NCBI GenBank assembly: GCA_033002965.1
Contig: JAURVB010004843.1
Coordinates: forward strand, 39,818 to 103,817
Direction: 5' to 3'
Origin: Piper betle
Taxonomy: Eukaryota; Streptophyta; Magnoliopsida; Piperales; Piperaceae
Length of the DNA stretch: 64,000 bases
Both the position numbers and the translations under genes were made by a program. Positions 11,865 through 24,431 of this stretch are shown here, in pieces; the stretch's first letter is position 1; each line of letters opens with the position of its first letter. The notes under the pieces were generated by a model. The model made no database searches and had not been told where the DNA came from. It saw only the letters and a program-made list of their open reading frames with translations.

Positions 11865-14413
11865 TAGGTGAAGTAGTAGGTGAAATTTAGGTAAATGTTT
11901 TATGTCTTTGTGTATTAAGGGGTTAGAACGGTGTATCTAGTCGCTTAAAGATTTGTGCTCAGTCCGGCAGGGCTCCAACTGTTTTTTGTGATCGACTTTG
12001 GAGCCATTTTTGATTTATGCGAGACAGGTATCTTGTTGGTTGTAGTCTTTGTATATATATTTAGTTGTATGTATATGAAGACTAGATAGTTGTTTAGTTT
12101 AGCTATTTATCTGGTGGATAAAACTCGTGCTTATCTTTGCTTTGTGTTTGACAATATCAACGCTTTGTAACTGGTACTAGAATTTAGTCATATTGCATTG
12201 CATGTTCGGGCGTAATAATCGCAAAGTAGGGGCGGGTTCTCTTTTTTTCAACTCTTTTTTTGCCCAAAGCAGGGCGGGTTGATGTTGTAGTCGGGTGGAA
12301 TGTCCTTCCCATTGTGCTATTGATTTGAGAAGAGTGGTGAGCGTTCAATGACAATATTATCGTGCATGCTAAAATTAAATATTTAGCGTCATACTGATGT
12401 ATTGGAGAATATTTCCTAAACCCAGTTGGGTAATCTCTGTAATTCTGACAAGCTGGTTCAAGAGTGCAGATGGCATGTCTATATTCTTCTCGATGTAAGG
12501 AATAATTTGATTACATCCGTATGAACTTAAACCCACCTTGCATGCTCAATGGTTAATATCTTCCCACAAAACCGGCAAATCAGTGTACCTGTCTGCATGA
12601 GTAATTTGCTCTCATTCATAAAGCAGCTCTCTAATTCTTCATACTCTGGCATTGCAAATCTCTAGCTAGTTGGTACAAAAGAATAGGATTCTTGTATGCT
12701 GCTTGTGAAGAATTGGGACCAGCAACACCCAACATCATAATCCAATCTACCCACATGCAAGCTCTTATGTGTTCACTTATCAGTGTCATACACACACAGC
12801 TAGAGAATCAAATATTTGGAACTTGTGCTCTCATTTTCTTGATAATAGTGCATTGCCACTTCCTGTCTCTGAGCTACTTTTCTTTACAACAGTTATGTGT
12901 AACTGTTTCTTTACAAGTGATATTTATTGCCATCATTTATATATCAACACAAGAGAAAACAAAGCCAAAAAACTCATGAAAAATAGAAACAAAAGGCATA
13001 AGATGGGCATAAATAAGTACATATATAGTTTTTGGCAGAAAATAAAATAATATGAGGTATAATTATAGAAAATTACGCATATATAGAATTAGATGAATAA
13101 TGTCGACTCATTCAATTTATTACGTATAATCTTTCGGTTGGACAAGAATCCTTCATATCATATCAATGATGTAGCTAGCTTACATTTACAAAAGAGCTGC
13201 ATATGATCTATTACTAACTTGACTTGCGAAATTGAAGTTTTCGTAATTAAAATCCTAATCCTTGTAATCGTCATGAATAAGCTTGAGTGACAAAATTTAA
13301 GTCATTCTTATATCATTGAGGGACAATGAATATTATCGATGCCATTTAGTAACCGTGGACTTAATGTTATAACAAATCCATCAATTGTGTAAAGTGTAAG
13401 CAATAGAAGAAACAAGGACGTTGTAACAAAGCTTAACTGTGTGTTGTGTGTTTAATGTACATGGATCAATTAGTGAACATCAAAGACATTACACTGATCA
13501 AGGTGATTGGGCAACGAAGTTAAATCTAAGTTTTTGTTATGAAGAAGTCATAGTTGGATTGACAAACTTGATTTCTCTTTACTTTTTAATTGCCAGCTTT
13601 TATATAGATAATACATCATGATTGGAATTGTTAAATACTAACTTACAATTATGCCTTGAAAAATGAAAATTTCATTCTCAAGGAATGTTATTAAGAACAA
13701 TATATATATCCTTTTAGTCACGCATGCTGCACATTATATATTTCACGTATAAGAATCTTGCCAGCTACTTGCTACATAATCCAGACATTCCGGCAAGTAA
13801 CTATCTTCTAAACAACTTAAAAACAACCCAGCAAGGTGCCTTCTACCATCAATAGAAGCCACCATTTAAGTCATTCCTTAGCCATCACTTCATTTCCTAA
13901 GTTTGCTGGCACCAACAAATTAATGACAGTTTTAAAACAAACAAGAATTGAAGCAAATTAATGAAACAGTTTATTCATATTAACTTGCAAGATAAGATTG
14001 AATTAACCTAATTTCATTTTGCAAGAATGTTGATCGAAACACTTCTCTACAATTTCAAGCCTCTATGGAAAAGTGGTTTATTTTAATCCAATAATATTCG
14101 ATCAAAAGGGTGCGCAGAATTAAGCCTCGTTCATGAGAGAATTTTTTCTTTTCTAGCATATGCAATGACTTATCCCTTTAACATCTTAATTAGGTTAATT
14201 TTTTGTTAAGAAAATGTAAATTTTAAACATGGCATGCAAACACTAAAATTGCCCTGGCTGGACAATATGATTATCCAACCAAATCCATGTCCAATAACTT
14301 GCTACAATTGCTGATCTCACCTTTAAAGGTTTAAATTTATATACAGTTACCTGTTTTAAATTATAAATCTTTGTTGATATAAATTATTTATGATCTCAAT
14401 TGATATGTAATAA
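11865..14413. other. Intergenic DNA between NAC 3' end and HIPP-A
   Basis: The first ~300 bases should hold the NAC 3' untranslated region and poly(A) signals. The rest is AT-rich with short chance open frames and no recognised gene or RNA. Confidence 0.4.
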
Positions 14414-15040
14414 TCACATGATGGAACATGCATGGACATTGTCATCGTTGAACATGGCGGCTGTGTCATCGTCTACAATGGTAGAGTATGCAGGGTCTGG
14501 GAAATATCCTTGGACGCTTGAATTGTAGCCATGGCGGTAGTAGTTGTAAGTAGAGGTGAATGTGGAGTCCTCAAGATATTGAATTGCAAAAGGGTGGTAT
14601 TCTCCGTCATATGGGTAAGGCCAGAACTCGGCCTTCCTTCCCGTGCGCCTCACCATCTTCAAAACCTTGTTCTGATCCACATACCCCGTCACTGTTACCT
14701 TCTGCTTGTCCATATCAATCTCCACACTATCAACTCCTGCAATTCATTTGAAAAAAATTTCAAAAACCCACTTATGAGTATTAATCATTACACGAAACCC
14801 ATGAATTAAACCAGCATATTGAGCTTACTTACCGTCCAGCTTTGATATCGCCTTTCGGACTCTTTTTTTGCATCCTTCACAGTCCATATGAACACCAAGT
14901 TCCACAATCTGATGAAGAGGAGCATTGAAATTCATGATGAACATAAATTAAGTACATGGTTCTCATGTAATAGATTGAGATGATTATGTTGGTCATCACA
15001 TGGTGACTTGAAGTGAACTTACAGACATAGCATCTGGCAT
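14414..15040 (-). CDS. Heavy-metal-associated isoprenylated plant protein (HIPP-A)
   Basis: Small HMA-domain metal-binding protein with a prenylation signal. HIPPs bind metals such as Cu, Zn or Cd and act at membranes or in nuclei in metal homeostasis and stress (family knowledge). Exons on the minus strand: 15040-15023, 14908-14833, 14736-14414, giving 138 residues. The start exon codes only MPDAMS; then IVELGVHMDCEGC carries the CxxC metal site (C16, C19). The HMA fold continues through KVTVTGYVDQNKVL and RRTGRKAEFWPYPY. A Tyr/His-rich linker follows, then AMFNDDN and the C-terminal CaaX box CSIM, which favours farnesylation. Introns have consensus GTAAGT donors and the phases 0 and 1 typical of HIPP genes. 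A TATA motif lies about 107 bases upstream. The gene looks intact and shares its exon layout with HIPP-B at 32909. Confidence 0.92.
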
Positions 15041-15145
15041 AGTTCTCTCCCAAAGCAACCCCACATTGTAGTAATTTGTATGTGGGATAATGTGGATGGG
15101 ACAGTAGTATAGGATGATAAACAGGTATGGGAGAAGCTCCATTGC

Positions 15146-15155
15146 TTATATATAG
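15146..15155 (-). promoter_or_regulatory. Candidate TATA box of HIPP-A
   Basis: On the minus strand the sequence reads CTATATATAAG about 107 bases before the HIPP-A start codon, in a clear GC-neutral context. Position and sequence fit a plant TATA box; transcription start not shown. Confidence 0.5.
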
Positions 15156-15299
15156 AGAGCAGAGAAGAGAGGTGAATATTAACAAGGGAATAGGTGCATG
15201 GGTGGGAAATGAGAAGTACTGCGCGCTTTAGGGGCCTTAGAATATGTCCGCCGTATCTTATAGCGAAAGCTACATTGAAGTAAGTTTTGTGCATTGCCA

Positions 15300-18270
15300 A
15301 GAGAAGAATGTTGGCGCAATGTTGTCTTCAATTCTTCAAAAACCTAGTAAAACATGAGCTTTCGTTACAAGCAACCAAATAATTAGTCATGCTGGTGTTC
15401 CGGCTGCGTTTTGATTTGTAGTGACTCGTTCCTGTAAATGTTTTGACAAAGTGATGCAGAGCGTCTATTTAAATTTAATATTTTATGAATTTATGTAATT
15501 TTCTTATTTTTAGAATATATTTGCAATTTCTTTTATTTAAGTAGGAATACTTTACACAATAAACTAATTAGAATTTTTTATCTTTTCTTATAAGTAAAGG
15601 CATAACCGCCTATTGTATTGAGATTAATATTGTTTATGAAATAATGGATTCTTGGCGTGTGCCTTTTATCCCAAGTTTCTCTAATTTATTACTTAAATCT
15701 AACATTTTCTTTAATTGATTATCCTTAAATTTTTTCTATTAAATTAGTCATTTTTGCTTTATCCCCTCAAAGAAGAAACAAAAGATAAATTGTGGTCATG
15801 TAAGTTAATATATGTTTGGGTTTCCGCATCTTTCCAAGTAAACTAATAAGCGAGACACAGATGTCATTTGCAAGGAATTGGGGACAGTGATTTGATAATA
15901 AATTTCAAACTCTTGTTGTATACGTATGGCGTTGAGTCTACGCTAGTAATTAACGTATAACTTTTCTTTTAGCAGAAGATATTAACGAAATGAACAGGAA
16001 AGTAATGATCGCCCAAATTGATAAATATTACACAAATCTGTAATCAAGAAGTCTTACAGTAATAAGAGCTTGTAAGAGATTTCCTGTTCATTTCGTTGTA
16101 TTCCTCTCGCAATAGAGTACTATAATTTTAATCAACACCTTATCGTTCTCTTGCATCATTAATATGTACATACTTATAATCACCCTGTTGTATATATACG
16201 CATTCTGACGATATGTCAAGTATTTGTTTGTTAAATGTACTGTATGTTGATAAATTATGAAACGATTGATTGAAGAATGTGACCCAAACGAAACAGCACT
16301 AATGATCTTGGCCCATGGTGCAGTGGTATAAGTGATTATAAGATCTATGGATTGAGTGAGAGGTGCATTGGAAGTTGAACTGTTTAATGGCCCGTGGGAT
16401 TGGTTGTGTAAGGTTGGTGTTATGTCGTGTTGGGTAAATGGGTGGGTGTAAAGGACTGCCTCAGGAGAAAAAAACGCCGCACTTTTAATTTTTGACTAGG
16501 TTATTGTTTAGCACAGGTGCAATGAAACTTTAGGTGCTAATCGAGCGAGCAAGCCGGGCTTAATTTGTGTTCGAACTCGGCTGAATAGTTCGACCTTGAG
16601 GTCATCAACTTGAATATTTATCATCTCAACTATCTAAATTCTTTGTTATTATATTGTGTATATATATATATATAAATTATATTATTATATTATTTTATCA
16701 AATCGAGTTTGAGTTGAGTTATAATTATAACCGAGTCGAACCGAGTCGAACCGAGTCGAACACGACTTTGCTCAAGCTCGGCTCGTAAAATTCGAGTTTG
16801 AGTCTGAGGTTCGAGCTCGAAGCATTTAAATGCCGAGTTTCAAGTCGAGCCGAACACTAAATACTTACAAGTTGGCTCGCTCAATTAATAACCCTACAGA
16901 TGGTGCATTACTTGTTGGGTGAAAAAAAATGGATCCTCAAGACACAAGATAAGGGACCCTTTGCCTATTCATTTGAATCATTTTAACATCTGCATGAGAA
17001 GATTGTGAGAAGGATGCCTTTTTTTCTTGGATTTAAAACCCTTTTGAAATTTCTCCCATGGTATATTATTAACATAATTTGTTGATTTGCATTTATTGAA
17101 CATGTTAAAGGATATTTTAAGTTGGGTTTACCTTGACGATTAGCTTAATATACGTTTGATTGGAAATTTGCCTGAAATTGCTTGAAGCAAGCTTCGCTCA
17201 ATCTTGACTAGAAGTGAATTTTTATATAATATTATATAAAAAATTAAAATAAATTTATGCAATTAAAGTATATAGTTATTTTTTATTGTTTGAGGAAGTG
17301 GTGTTATTTTATTTGATCACCGAGGCCTGGTGCTAAAATATTACAAAGCCTTCGTAGTTCGTGGACTCCACCTTTTGGTTGCAACATGATCGCCAATTGC
17401 TAGTTTTCTTTTTGCTGGTTGCTACAGTAAACAAGCGTTCTTGCCATAAAATTTGTACATCAGCTACAAAAGTTAAATTTGTAAGATCCTCTATGGTCGC
17501 CAGATCATGAGCCTGACTTGTTTTGAGCCGAATTAGAGCTCAGAGAGGGAAATTATGATTAAATCGTGTTAAGATGTACTATTCATCATTTAATAGTGGC
17601 TTATATAAGTTTTACAATTCAGTGATACTTTTTACTTATTATCTTAAATCCACTATGTTTTAGGCTGGGGTTGGGGGGGTAGAAAATATTTAGTATGAAT
17701 TTTATTTTAAAAAGCTTAAATTTAGTTAAGCTCAGCCCAACCCGAAACATAGGATACATAAGGCATTAAAGATTTGTTTTGTTGTAAAAATAATGTAAAT
17801 GACATACAAAATTTAAAATAGCCCACTTTTTAAAAGTATTTATAATTAATATATTTTATAAAAAAATACTTTTGTATTTATTTTTTTATATACAAATAAA
17901 TTTGGTTGCATTTAAGTAGATTTATAAAATGATTATGATTACTTTAAAGTGGGTTACCAATGATCTCTTGTGTACAACCAATTTTTTACATTTATCTTTT
18001 TCTTAAATAAGAAAAATTAATTTTTTATGTGGGAGAAGTAATTTAGTATAATTATAATTATTTTAAACATAATATATATTAAGCATGTACTTATTTTCTA
18101 TGAAATATATAAGACATATATTATTTTTGGTAGGGGTAACTGGTTTAAGGTTTTTATGTCATTTATATATATTTTTATGCTAATAAAACGTACCCCACAT
18201 AAAAAATACTTAGAATTGGAAAACTTAATTAGGCCGTTATAGAACGGTGAACACTGCATCTTAACACCGT
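15300..18270. other. Intergenic DNA between HIPP-A and OTU gene
   Basis: AT-rich, with one hAT-like element at 16531-16896 listed separately. No other open frame or RNA is supported. The last 400 bases should include the OTU gene promoter. Confidence 0.4.
16531..16896. mobile_element. hAT-like MITE with GAGTCGAA repeats
   Basis: The element begins TAGGTGCTAATCGAGCGAGC and ends with the inverse of TAGGGTTATTAATTGAGCGA, giving ~25-bp imperfect terminal inverted repeats that start TAGG, as in a common class of plant hAT-type MITEs. The interior has CCGAGTCGAA three times in tandem at about 16731-16760 and many further CTCGGCTCG-type motifs. No coding capacity and no clear 8-bp target duplication. 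Confidence 0.5.
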
Positions 18271-18350
18271 TTAATCGTATATTTTTCTTGTGGGAAGCTG
18301 GATTTTAGCTTTAATCGTATATTTTTCTTGTGGAAAGCTGGATTTTAGCT
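18271..18350. repeat. Tandem duplication, two 40-bp units
   Basis: Bases 18271-18310 and 18311-18350 are the same 40-mer (starting TTAATCGTATATTTTTCTTG) with one mismatch (GGGAAGC against GGAAAGC). It lies about 350 bases upstream of the OTU start codon, so it may sit in its promoter region. The near-identity suggests a recent duplication. Confidence 0.85.
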
Positions 18351-18696
18351 CACTTTATGTCCATTTGACGAATTAATCAAAAGGTAAAAATCAGAGAGGA
18401 CTTATTTGTCCACTAGCCGAAGTACAGGTCAGCATGGCAGTGCGCCATGTGGATCGTAAATTCGACCGTTGGATGCGCATTATTTTACCCCAACGGTCAA
18501 ATTATATTTCTATTCCCCCCATCTTCACCTTCTTCTTCTTCCTCTCCACTTCTTCTCCCAATCCCTTCTTCCCTTCTTCATGACAACGTGAAGAAGGTCA
18601 CCAATCACAATCGATTCGATTCGACGAAGATCGGTCATACAATTCGCCTTCTAGCAAAAGCTGGATTGCCAATTATACCTGTCAATCTTCTCCTCC

Positions 18697-20561
18697 ATGG
18701 GAAAGCTCCTGGAGACCTCCCTCCTCAGCCACCTCCCTTCCCTCCCCTGGCCAAACCACCATGACAAGCCCACCCTCCATGAACCGGAGGAGGAGCACCA
18801 GCAGCAGCAGCTCCTCAACGGGTGGGAGGCGGTGGACGGCCTCTGCGAATCGCAGAGGCGAGCTCTGAACAGCTTGTCCTCTCATGGTGTGCTTTGGAAG
18901 CACCCCTCCAAGCCCACTTCCCAGCTCTTCCACCTCTTCCATGGAGGGGACGTGGGTGCCGACGGGAACTGCCTCTTCTCAGCCGCGAACAGGGCGCTGG
19001 GGCTCAAAGGGTCGCCGGCGGATCTGAGGAGGAGGGTGGTGAGGAGGTTTGCGGCGGATTATGGCTCCAAGTCCTTCCCAAGAGAGGAAACGGATTTGGC
19101 TATTAGAAATCTATACCGACCAGATTTGGACCTTGGTTGGGGTGTGCATTTCATTCAAGAGGTTAAAGTTCTAGCTCTGAAGAAAGATAGATCCATGCTT
19201 GTTTCCTCCATTGACGATTTGGTCCGTGCTGGCCTCTCCAGGTACCCCTTTTGTCATCCATTTGAAGCTTACACCATTCTCATACATGTTATGTAATGCA
19301 TGTGGTAAGATCTTTCCATTTCTCAAACATTTGAAGCTTGTAAAGGTTAGTATTCAACCTCATCATCTAAGATCTTACCATCTCGCAACCATTTGGAGCT
19401 TAATTATAGCATTCATATAATATTAGATCTTACCATTTCTCAAAGAATCATACATTTGTAGCTAGTAACATTCAATGAGATCTCGTTATTGGGAAAATAT
19501 TTGAAGCTTATAACATTCCTTATAAGTATACAACTTATTTCATCTGGGCATTAGGATCTCGCAATCATTTGAAGTAAGCTTGTAACATCCCTTAGTACTC
19601 AAACTTAGTAATAGTGGCGATTAAGATCTCAACCTTTGTTCAAGCACTCTTTTCATGTAGGGAAGTGCTTATATCGTTCTTAAATTTACATGCACAGGGA
19701 GGCTGCTGCAGAGAGGGTTTACAAGGAGAAATGCCTCAAGGTGGACAACGGGGAGACATGGGCCAAGTACATGTCCATCTCAGGGGACATCGCCGGCAAC
19801 GAATACGACATCGTCTCGCTGCACTACACGGAGGAGGGGCTGCTCTCCATCGAGGAGAACCTCACCGGCAAGGCTGCGGCCTTCGGGGACGACGTCGCCA
19901 TTGAAGCTCTTGCAACGGAGTTTCAAAGAGAGGTTTATGTGGTAATGATATGATTAATTACGTAGACGTGATTTGGTGGTTAGTTTATGAACCGTCGGAT
20001 TTAAACTGGCTGTGGTCGATGAAGGTTCAAGTGCACGGCTCAGATGCATCGGATGCCGAGGGTGGGACCCTCTTCTTCCTGCCCCACAAGCCGAGGGGAC
20101 AGATTTTGGGGCCCCCTGTTTTTCTTCTCATGAAGGGCACGGGTAATTCATAACCTAATTGCTCTCTTTCAAAAGCCCAGTAATATTCGTTAGCGTAAAT
20201 AATAAATCGTATTGAAATCGGTGGTTAATAGTTAGCCGTCAATCTTAGTAAATAATAATACCCACTCTGTTATTTTAAAATTTTCGTTGTCATTTTTTTA
20301 TGTTCCTATTTCTAATACTATCTTATGATGGAAGTGTGTGTGTGTTTGTATGTCCAATAGAGATGGGTGGTTAAGTTATCGACCTTGGATTATTTATGTG
20401 TTTTAATTAATTAAGAGAGTAAAAATCAAGCTAATTCAGGTTTTCTTTTTGTGTGGCATTATGTAGATTGGTGTGGGGCCGGGGCAGATCACTATGAGCC
20501 CTTGATATCACGTGTGGCCCCCATTGCTGCTTCAAAGGAGAAACCTGTGGTCATCTTATAA
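18697..20561 (+). CDS. OTU-domain deubiquitinating cysteine protease
   Basis: Cysteine protease of the ovarian tumour family, which removes ubiquitin from proteins. Exons: 18697-19241, 19698-19941, 20025-20142, 20467-20561; introns are GT-AG with matching phases (2, 0, 1); 333 residues. The catalytic region is GDVGADGNCLFSAANRAL with D89 and nucleophile C92. The plant-type block WGVHFIQEVKVLALKK and the WAKYMSISG and AAAFGDDVAIEALATEF segments follow. The catalytic His is in GADHYEPLI (H311). The first ~80 residues are a Glu/Gln/His-rich, probably unordered extension. The protein resembles the plant OTU3-like subgroup as I remember it; I am unsure of the exact subgroup. The ATG at 18697 has good context. 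All catalytic motifs are present, so the gene looks functional. No sign of a membrane segment; likely cytosolic or nuclear. Confidence 0.9.
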
Positions 20562-22450
20562 GCGTTGATATAAGTAATTTGGCGGGCTCTAAACAACTGG
20601 CTTTGGACTAATCAATTGGTCTAATAGGACATGATCTACTACCTTTATAAAACGACATGGGTGGAAAGGATGTGAGGACTCATTTCATCACAACAGAGAC
20701 AGCAAAGATGAGCAAACCCAGCTAAGTATGGTCAATCTCAAGGCTGTATCAGCATTAATTTATACTGACCAGTGACCAAGCAAAGATGATTCTTTCAAAT
20801 TCCATTTTATTAGTTGTTTTAATTAAACCCAGATTGTTACAGCTAACCAATTTGTTTTTAGCGTCGTTTGACATCGATCCATTCTATAATTCTATTTGGC
20901 TTTATTTGCAACGCATGGTTGTCAATTTTGTCACTATTGGATACGGAATGGAGCAATAGTGTGCAGAAGTTGGTTTGTGTCTATTTCAACACTTGAAAAC
21001 AGGGGCAGAGAAATGCAGCAGTAGTGGGGAGAGGTGTGGGGGGGGGGTGGGAGGGCGTTAGGAGCTGTAATGTTTTTGTGTGCATTTTTTGGGTGGTGGT
21101 TGGTCAGAGCCAGTTCTTCACATGCTAGTAGCAGAAACCAGGGTCGTTGTGAGGTGCAGGTACTAAAGTGGGCACTGGGCCATATTATTATGACCAAGAA
21201 CAAAACTTAAGATCCAATGTTGAGGGTTGAAATAAAAATAAATGTGTAAAAGCATACATTTCTGCAGCGGAACCAGATCGAAACTGAGTAAAAAATATTT
21301 TACATTGCAAATCAAATCCAATCACAAACAATAAAAAGAAGTTGTTTCTTCGCGTACGCACAAGTCTCTTCATGAAAATAACATCTTGAGAAAACCTGAT
21401 TCACAAGAAGGGATGTACATGCATGCATCTTATGGCAAGTTATATCTTTTTATAGATATTAGGTTGAGATTCTTTTTAATCAACTAGTTATCCTCATATA
21501 TCTTTTTAAAATGTGTTCTCGACAAAGACAGTCTTGTTATTCGTTCCACGCTTGTATGTGTTGTGGGTAAATTACGTTGGTCTAGTATTTAAAATTTTAT
21601 TATAACCTCCAGCGAAACAACCAACATTAATTTCAGAACTCGATTATATCTTTGGCTAATGATTATCAGCCTTTTGTATTACCAAGGGAAACAAGTAGAT
21701 TGTGGCCTATACTAAAGTTTTAAATATAAAGAAAGGGTAACCTTAAAAAATCCTAGAGGACCCTAAGCATTGATGCCTTTTTGCAGAACTCATGTACAAG
21801 ACTAAGGAAATATAAGATAAACGGGTTACCAGAAGTGGGCCTGATTAAACATGACCTTTAATCAGCTCAAAATGATTTCAGATCAGTGGGCCTGGTTGGC
21901 ATTCCTTGCCAAGAGCAACCTATTTTTTATTTCCGTCTTGGCATGCCAATAAAATGAGGATATATATACAACACGCTATTTCCTCTTGTATCTTAGTTAA
22001 GCCTAATTACTAATTAGATAGGTTCACACATACTTAGCCCTCTAATTATTATGATTATTATTATTTAATCAACATAACCCTCCAATTATCGGAGATACGT
22101 TCAATGTAACACATCAAAAGAAATCATGGCAGCAGCCAAAAAGATTCATAATGGTCCCAGCTGCAAGGACACCCCCATCTCATGCAAAGAAGTGTAGATA
22201 GCAGAAAGCACCATCTGGATAAGGATGATCTCACCTCTCTTGTCCCAAGGTCCAGAACGGTCTCAAACATTGTTTATACATCCCCCCGTACCAACCATGT
22301 CTAAAACAAGGTGCAGTGTGCAGTAATATAGCAAGCACACCGGAAACCAGAATATGGCTAGACTTGCTCTTCCTGGGAGGCGTGCATTATTATGACATGG
22401 GCAGGGATGAAATGATGAGATAAAAGAGATTGCGGTTGAGCTACTTAAGA
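20562..22450. other. Intergenic DNA downstream of OTU gene
   Basis: OTU 3' untranslated sequence, then AT-rich DNA. A G-rich run lies at 21030-21052. No supported gene or RNA was seen. Confidence 0.4.
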
Positions 22451-22496
22451 GTAGTGAGAAGAGAGTACGTTTCTGGTGGCGATTGTAGCAGAGCTG

Positions 22497-22622
22497 ATGG
22501 AGGAGTATACTGAGCTGGTGGCCAGGGTGTTGGAGCAGGGGTTCCATGCCGTCCCCTTCCTACCCCAGATGAGCCTGCGCATGCTCAGAAGCTTGCCTTT
22601 CGCTGCTTCCACCCCTCTGTGA
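22497..22622 (+). CDS. Unrecognised 41-codon ORF
   Basis: A short frame in a GC-richer patch codes a 41-residue peptide beginning MEEYTELVARVLEQ and ending RMLRSLPFAASTPL. The same frame is open upstream only from 22458, just after several in-frame stops (TAA 22446, TAG 22452, TGA 22455), so the ATG at 22497 is the likely start if unspliced. The N-terminal half would be an amphipathic helix and the C-terminal half is basic and hydrophobic. An alternative is that 22458-22622 is the last exon of a larger gene whose other exons I cannot find. I cannot assign a family. AT-rich sequence that could be a 3' untranslated region follows. Confidence 0.3.
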   Translation: MEEYTELVARVLEQGFHAVPFLPQMSLRMLRSLPFAASTPL

Positions 22623-22723
22623 CTGACCCCGGCCGTGGCTAATTAGGCAAGTTAATTTTTGGGTGTTTTGATCTTCAAGTAATGATCTTGTGATATCTAA
22701 TTTGTACGTTTTAATTGCCAGGG

Positions 22724-22771
<48 letters not shown>

Positions 22772-22772
22772 C
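22724..22772. repeat. (TA)n microsatellite
   Basis: About 49 bases of alternating T and A with one AA interruption. It is likely length-variable between individuals. Confidence 0.9.
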
Positions 22773-24431
22773 ATGTGTAGACTTGTAGTCTCTGTAATCG
22801 GTGCGTTTGTTGTTCATGAGATCGACTGGCTGTTCAATTGGTAGTGAACTTGTCTGGAGTTATGCCTTTAACAAGCATATATGTTTTTTTTAACTAATGA
22901 TGTTATTCAAGACAACTATTGATCATTTTAATGATTTAAGGTCGTTATTTCTAACTACGTGAAATCTGACTAACTTCTTATAAATTGTAATACTAGAAAA
23001 TATCATCTTGGGCAAAATTTGTAAATTATATTTATTATTATATATTTTTTTGTTGTTTTGGTAGGACGTTGTAAGGGTGTATGATTTGACAATCACTTTA
23101 CTAATAACTACTATTTTGTTCCGAAGCATCTTTATAATCATATTATTATTATTACTAGAGAGGAAATCTGAATTTGATGGAAGAGCTAAGAAAGATATTG
23201 ATAGTTAAGGAGAAAATTTTAACTAATAAATGACGAAATTGAGTGTTATAGCTCAAAAAATGAGCTCGTGGTAGTTTAATGGCCGTTCCACGCGCCATTT
23301 AGCAACCAGTGAGCCGTGTAGGAATAGGATGGACTCGTTCGTGCCCGAGTGAAGGCTTGACACGTTGAACTCGGCCCAGATCACGGGACGTTCAGCCTGT
23401 AGCTAAAAATTGTCTATTATAATTCCTAATAATGTTAGTATTGGAATTTTTTCGATTTTATAATATCAAAAAAATTAATTAGCCCTCTTCAATTCAATGA
23501 ACCGGTTTTCAGACACTTTTCTTTTTCGTTTGCTTTTTTTTTTTGCAACTTTGGATACTTTTCAGGTGCCCATAATACCTGGCCAGTGGGCAGATCAAAA
23601 AGTAGGCCTAACTTGAAGCCTGACGAGCTCAGCCTGCTGCCAACACTAGCTTTGAGCCTTTAAGATATACCTAAGCATAGCAAAGTCAATGACCTAAATT
23701 AGGACAATACCTCCAAGATATAATCGATCTCTACACAAAATCTTGTTGGGGTTTTTCTTACCACAAAATCCCCAAACAATATAATTATTTGATAAAATAA
23801 TGCAAACAATATTTAAACTCACAAGTCACAAACAAATAAAATATAGAAAACACAAATTTATTTAAAGACCCCCTCTTTCATAGGAAAATGTCACAATTCA
23901 AACTTTTCAATAAAATAATTACAATCACCAATATTTGATCATGAGAGACAACACTCTCCACAAATATAATCGAGTTAAACTCTCCTAAACAATCTTTAGT
24001 AAAACCACTTCGCAATAATCCATGAGAGAAAGCTCTCCGTAAACACAGATCAATAATTATCAATCATAACTAAGATGGATATAAACACAACAAGAAAATC
24101 GAAAATAAACTGAGCCACCGTTGATCTTGATGGAGAACCCACTTTGGTTGAAGGCATGATGAAGAACTCGACGCAATCGATTTTAATCCACAAAGCATGA
24201 CCTTCTTCTGACAACAAAAACAATTTATTTCTCTTCTTGAAGCCCAAAACCCTAAGCAATCTCTAGAAAAAAATGGTCTACTTCCTCAAAATAGGCATAC
24301 CAACGATGAAACCCTCAAAATTTGGTTTAAATACTCCCAAATTATGTTCAAAATTTGAGTTTGAGTCAGACTTGCACCGCCCAACACCTGAGCGTTGGCG
24401 GGTTGGGGAACAAGGGGGCTAGGCAAATGCC
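22773..24431. other. Intergenic / old repeat DNA beside the copia relic
   Basis: The segment 23746-24440 has a repeat-like character: it starts TTGGGGTTTTTCTTACCACA, has a TCCCCAA inverse match nearby, and ends in a GC-rich block at 24370-24440 (GCGTTGGCGGGTTGGGG). On the minus strand it contains a TATTTAAA motif. It may be LTR-like DNA of another element that joined or truncated the copia element. No gene supported. Confidence 0.35.
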
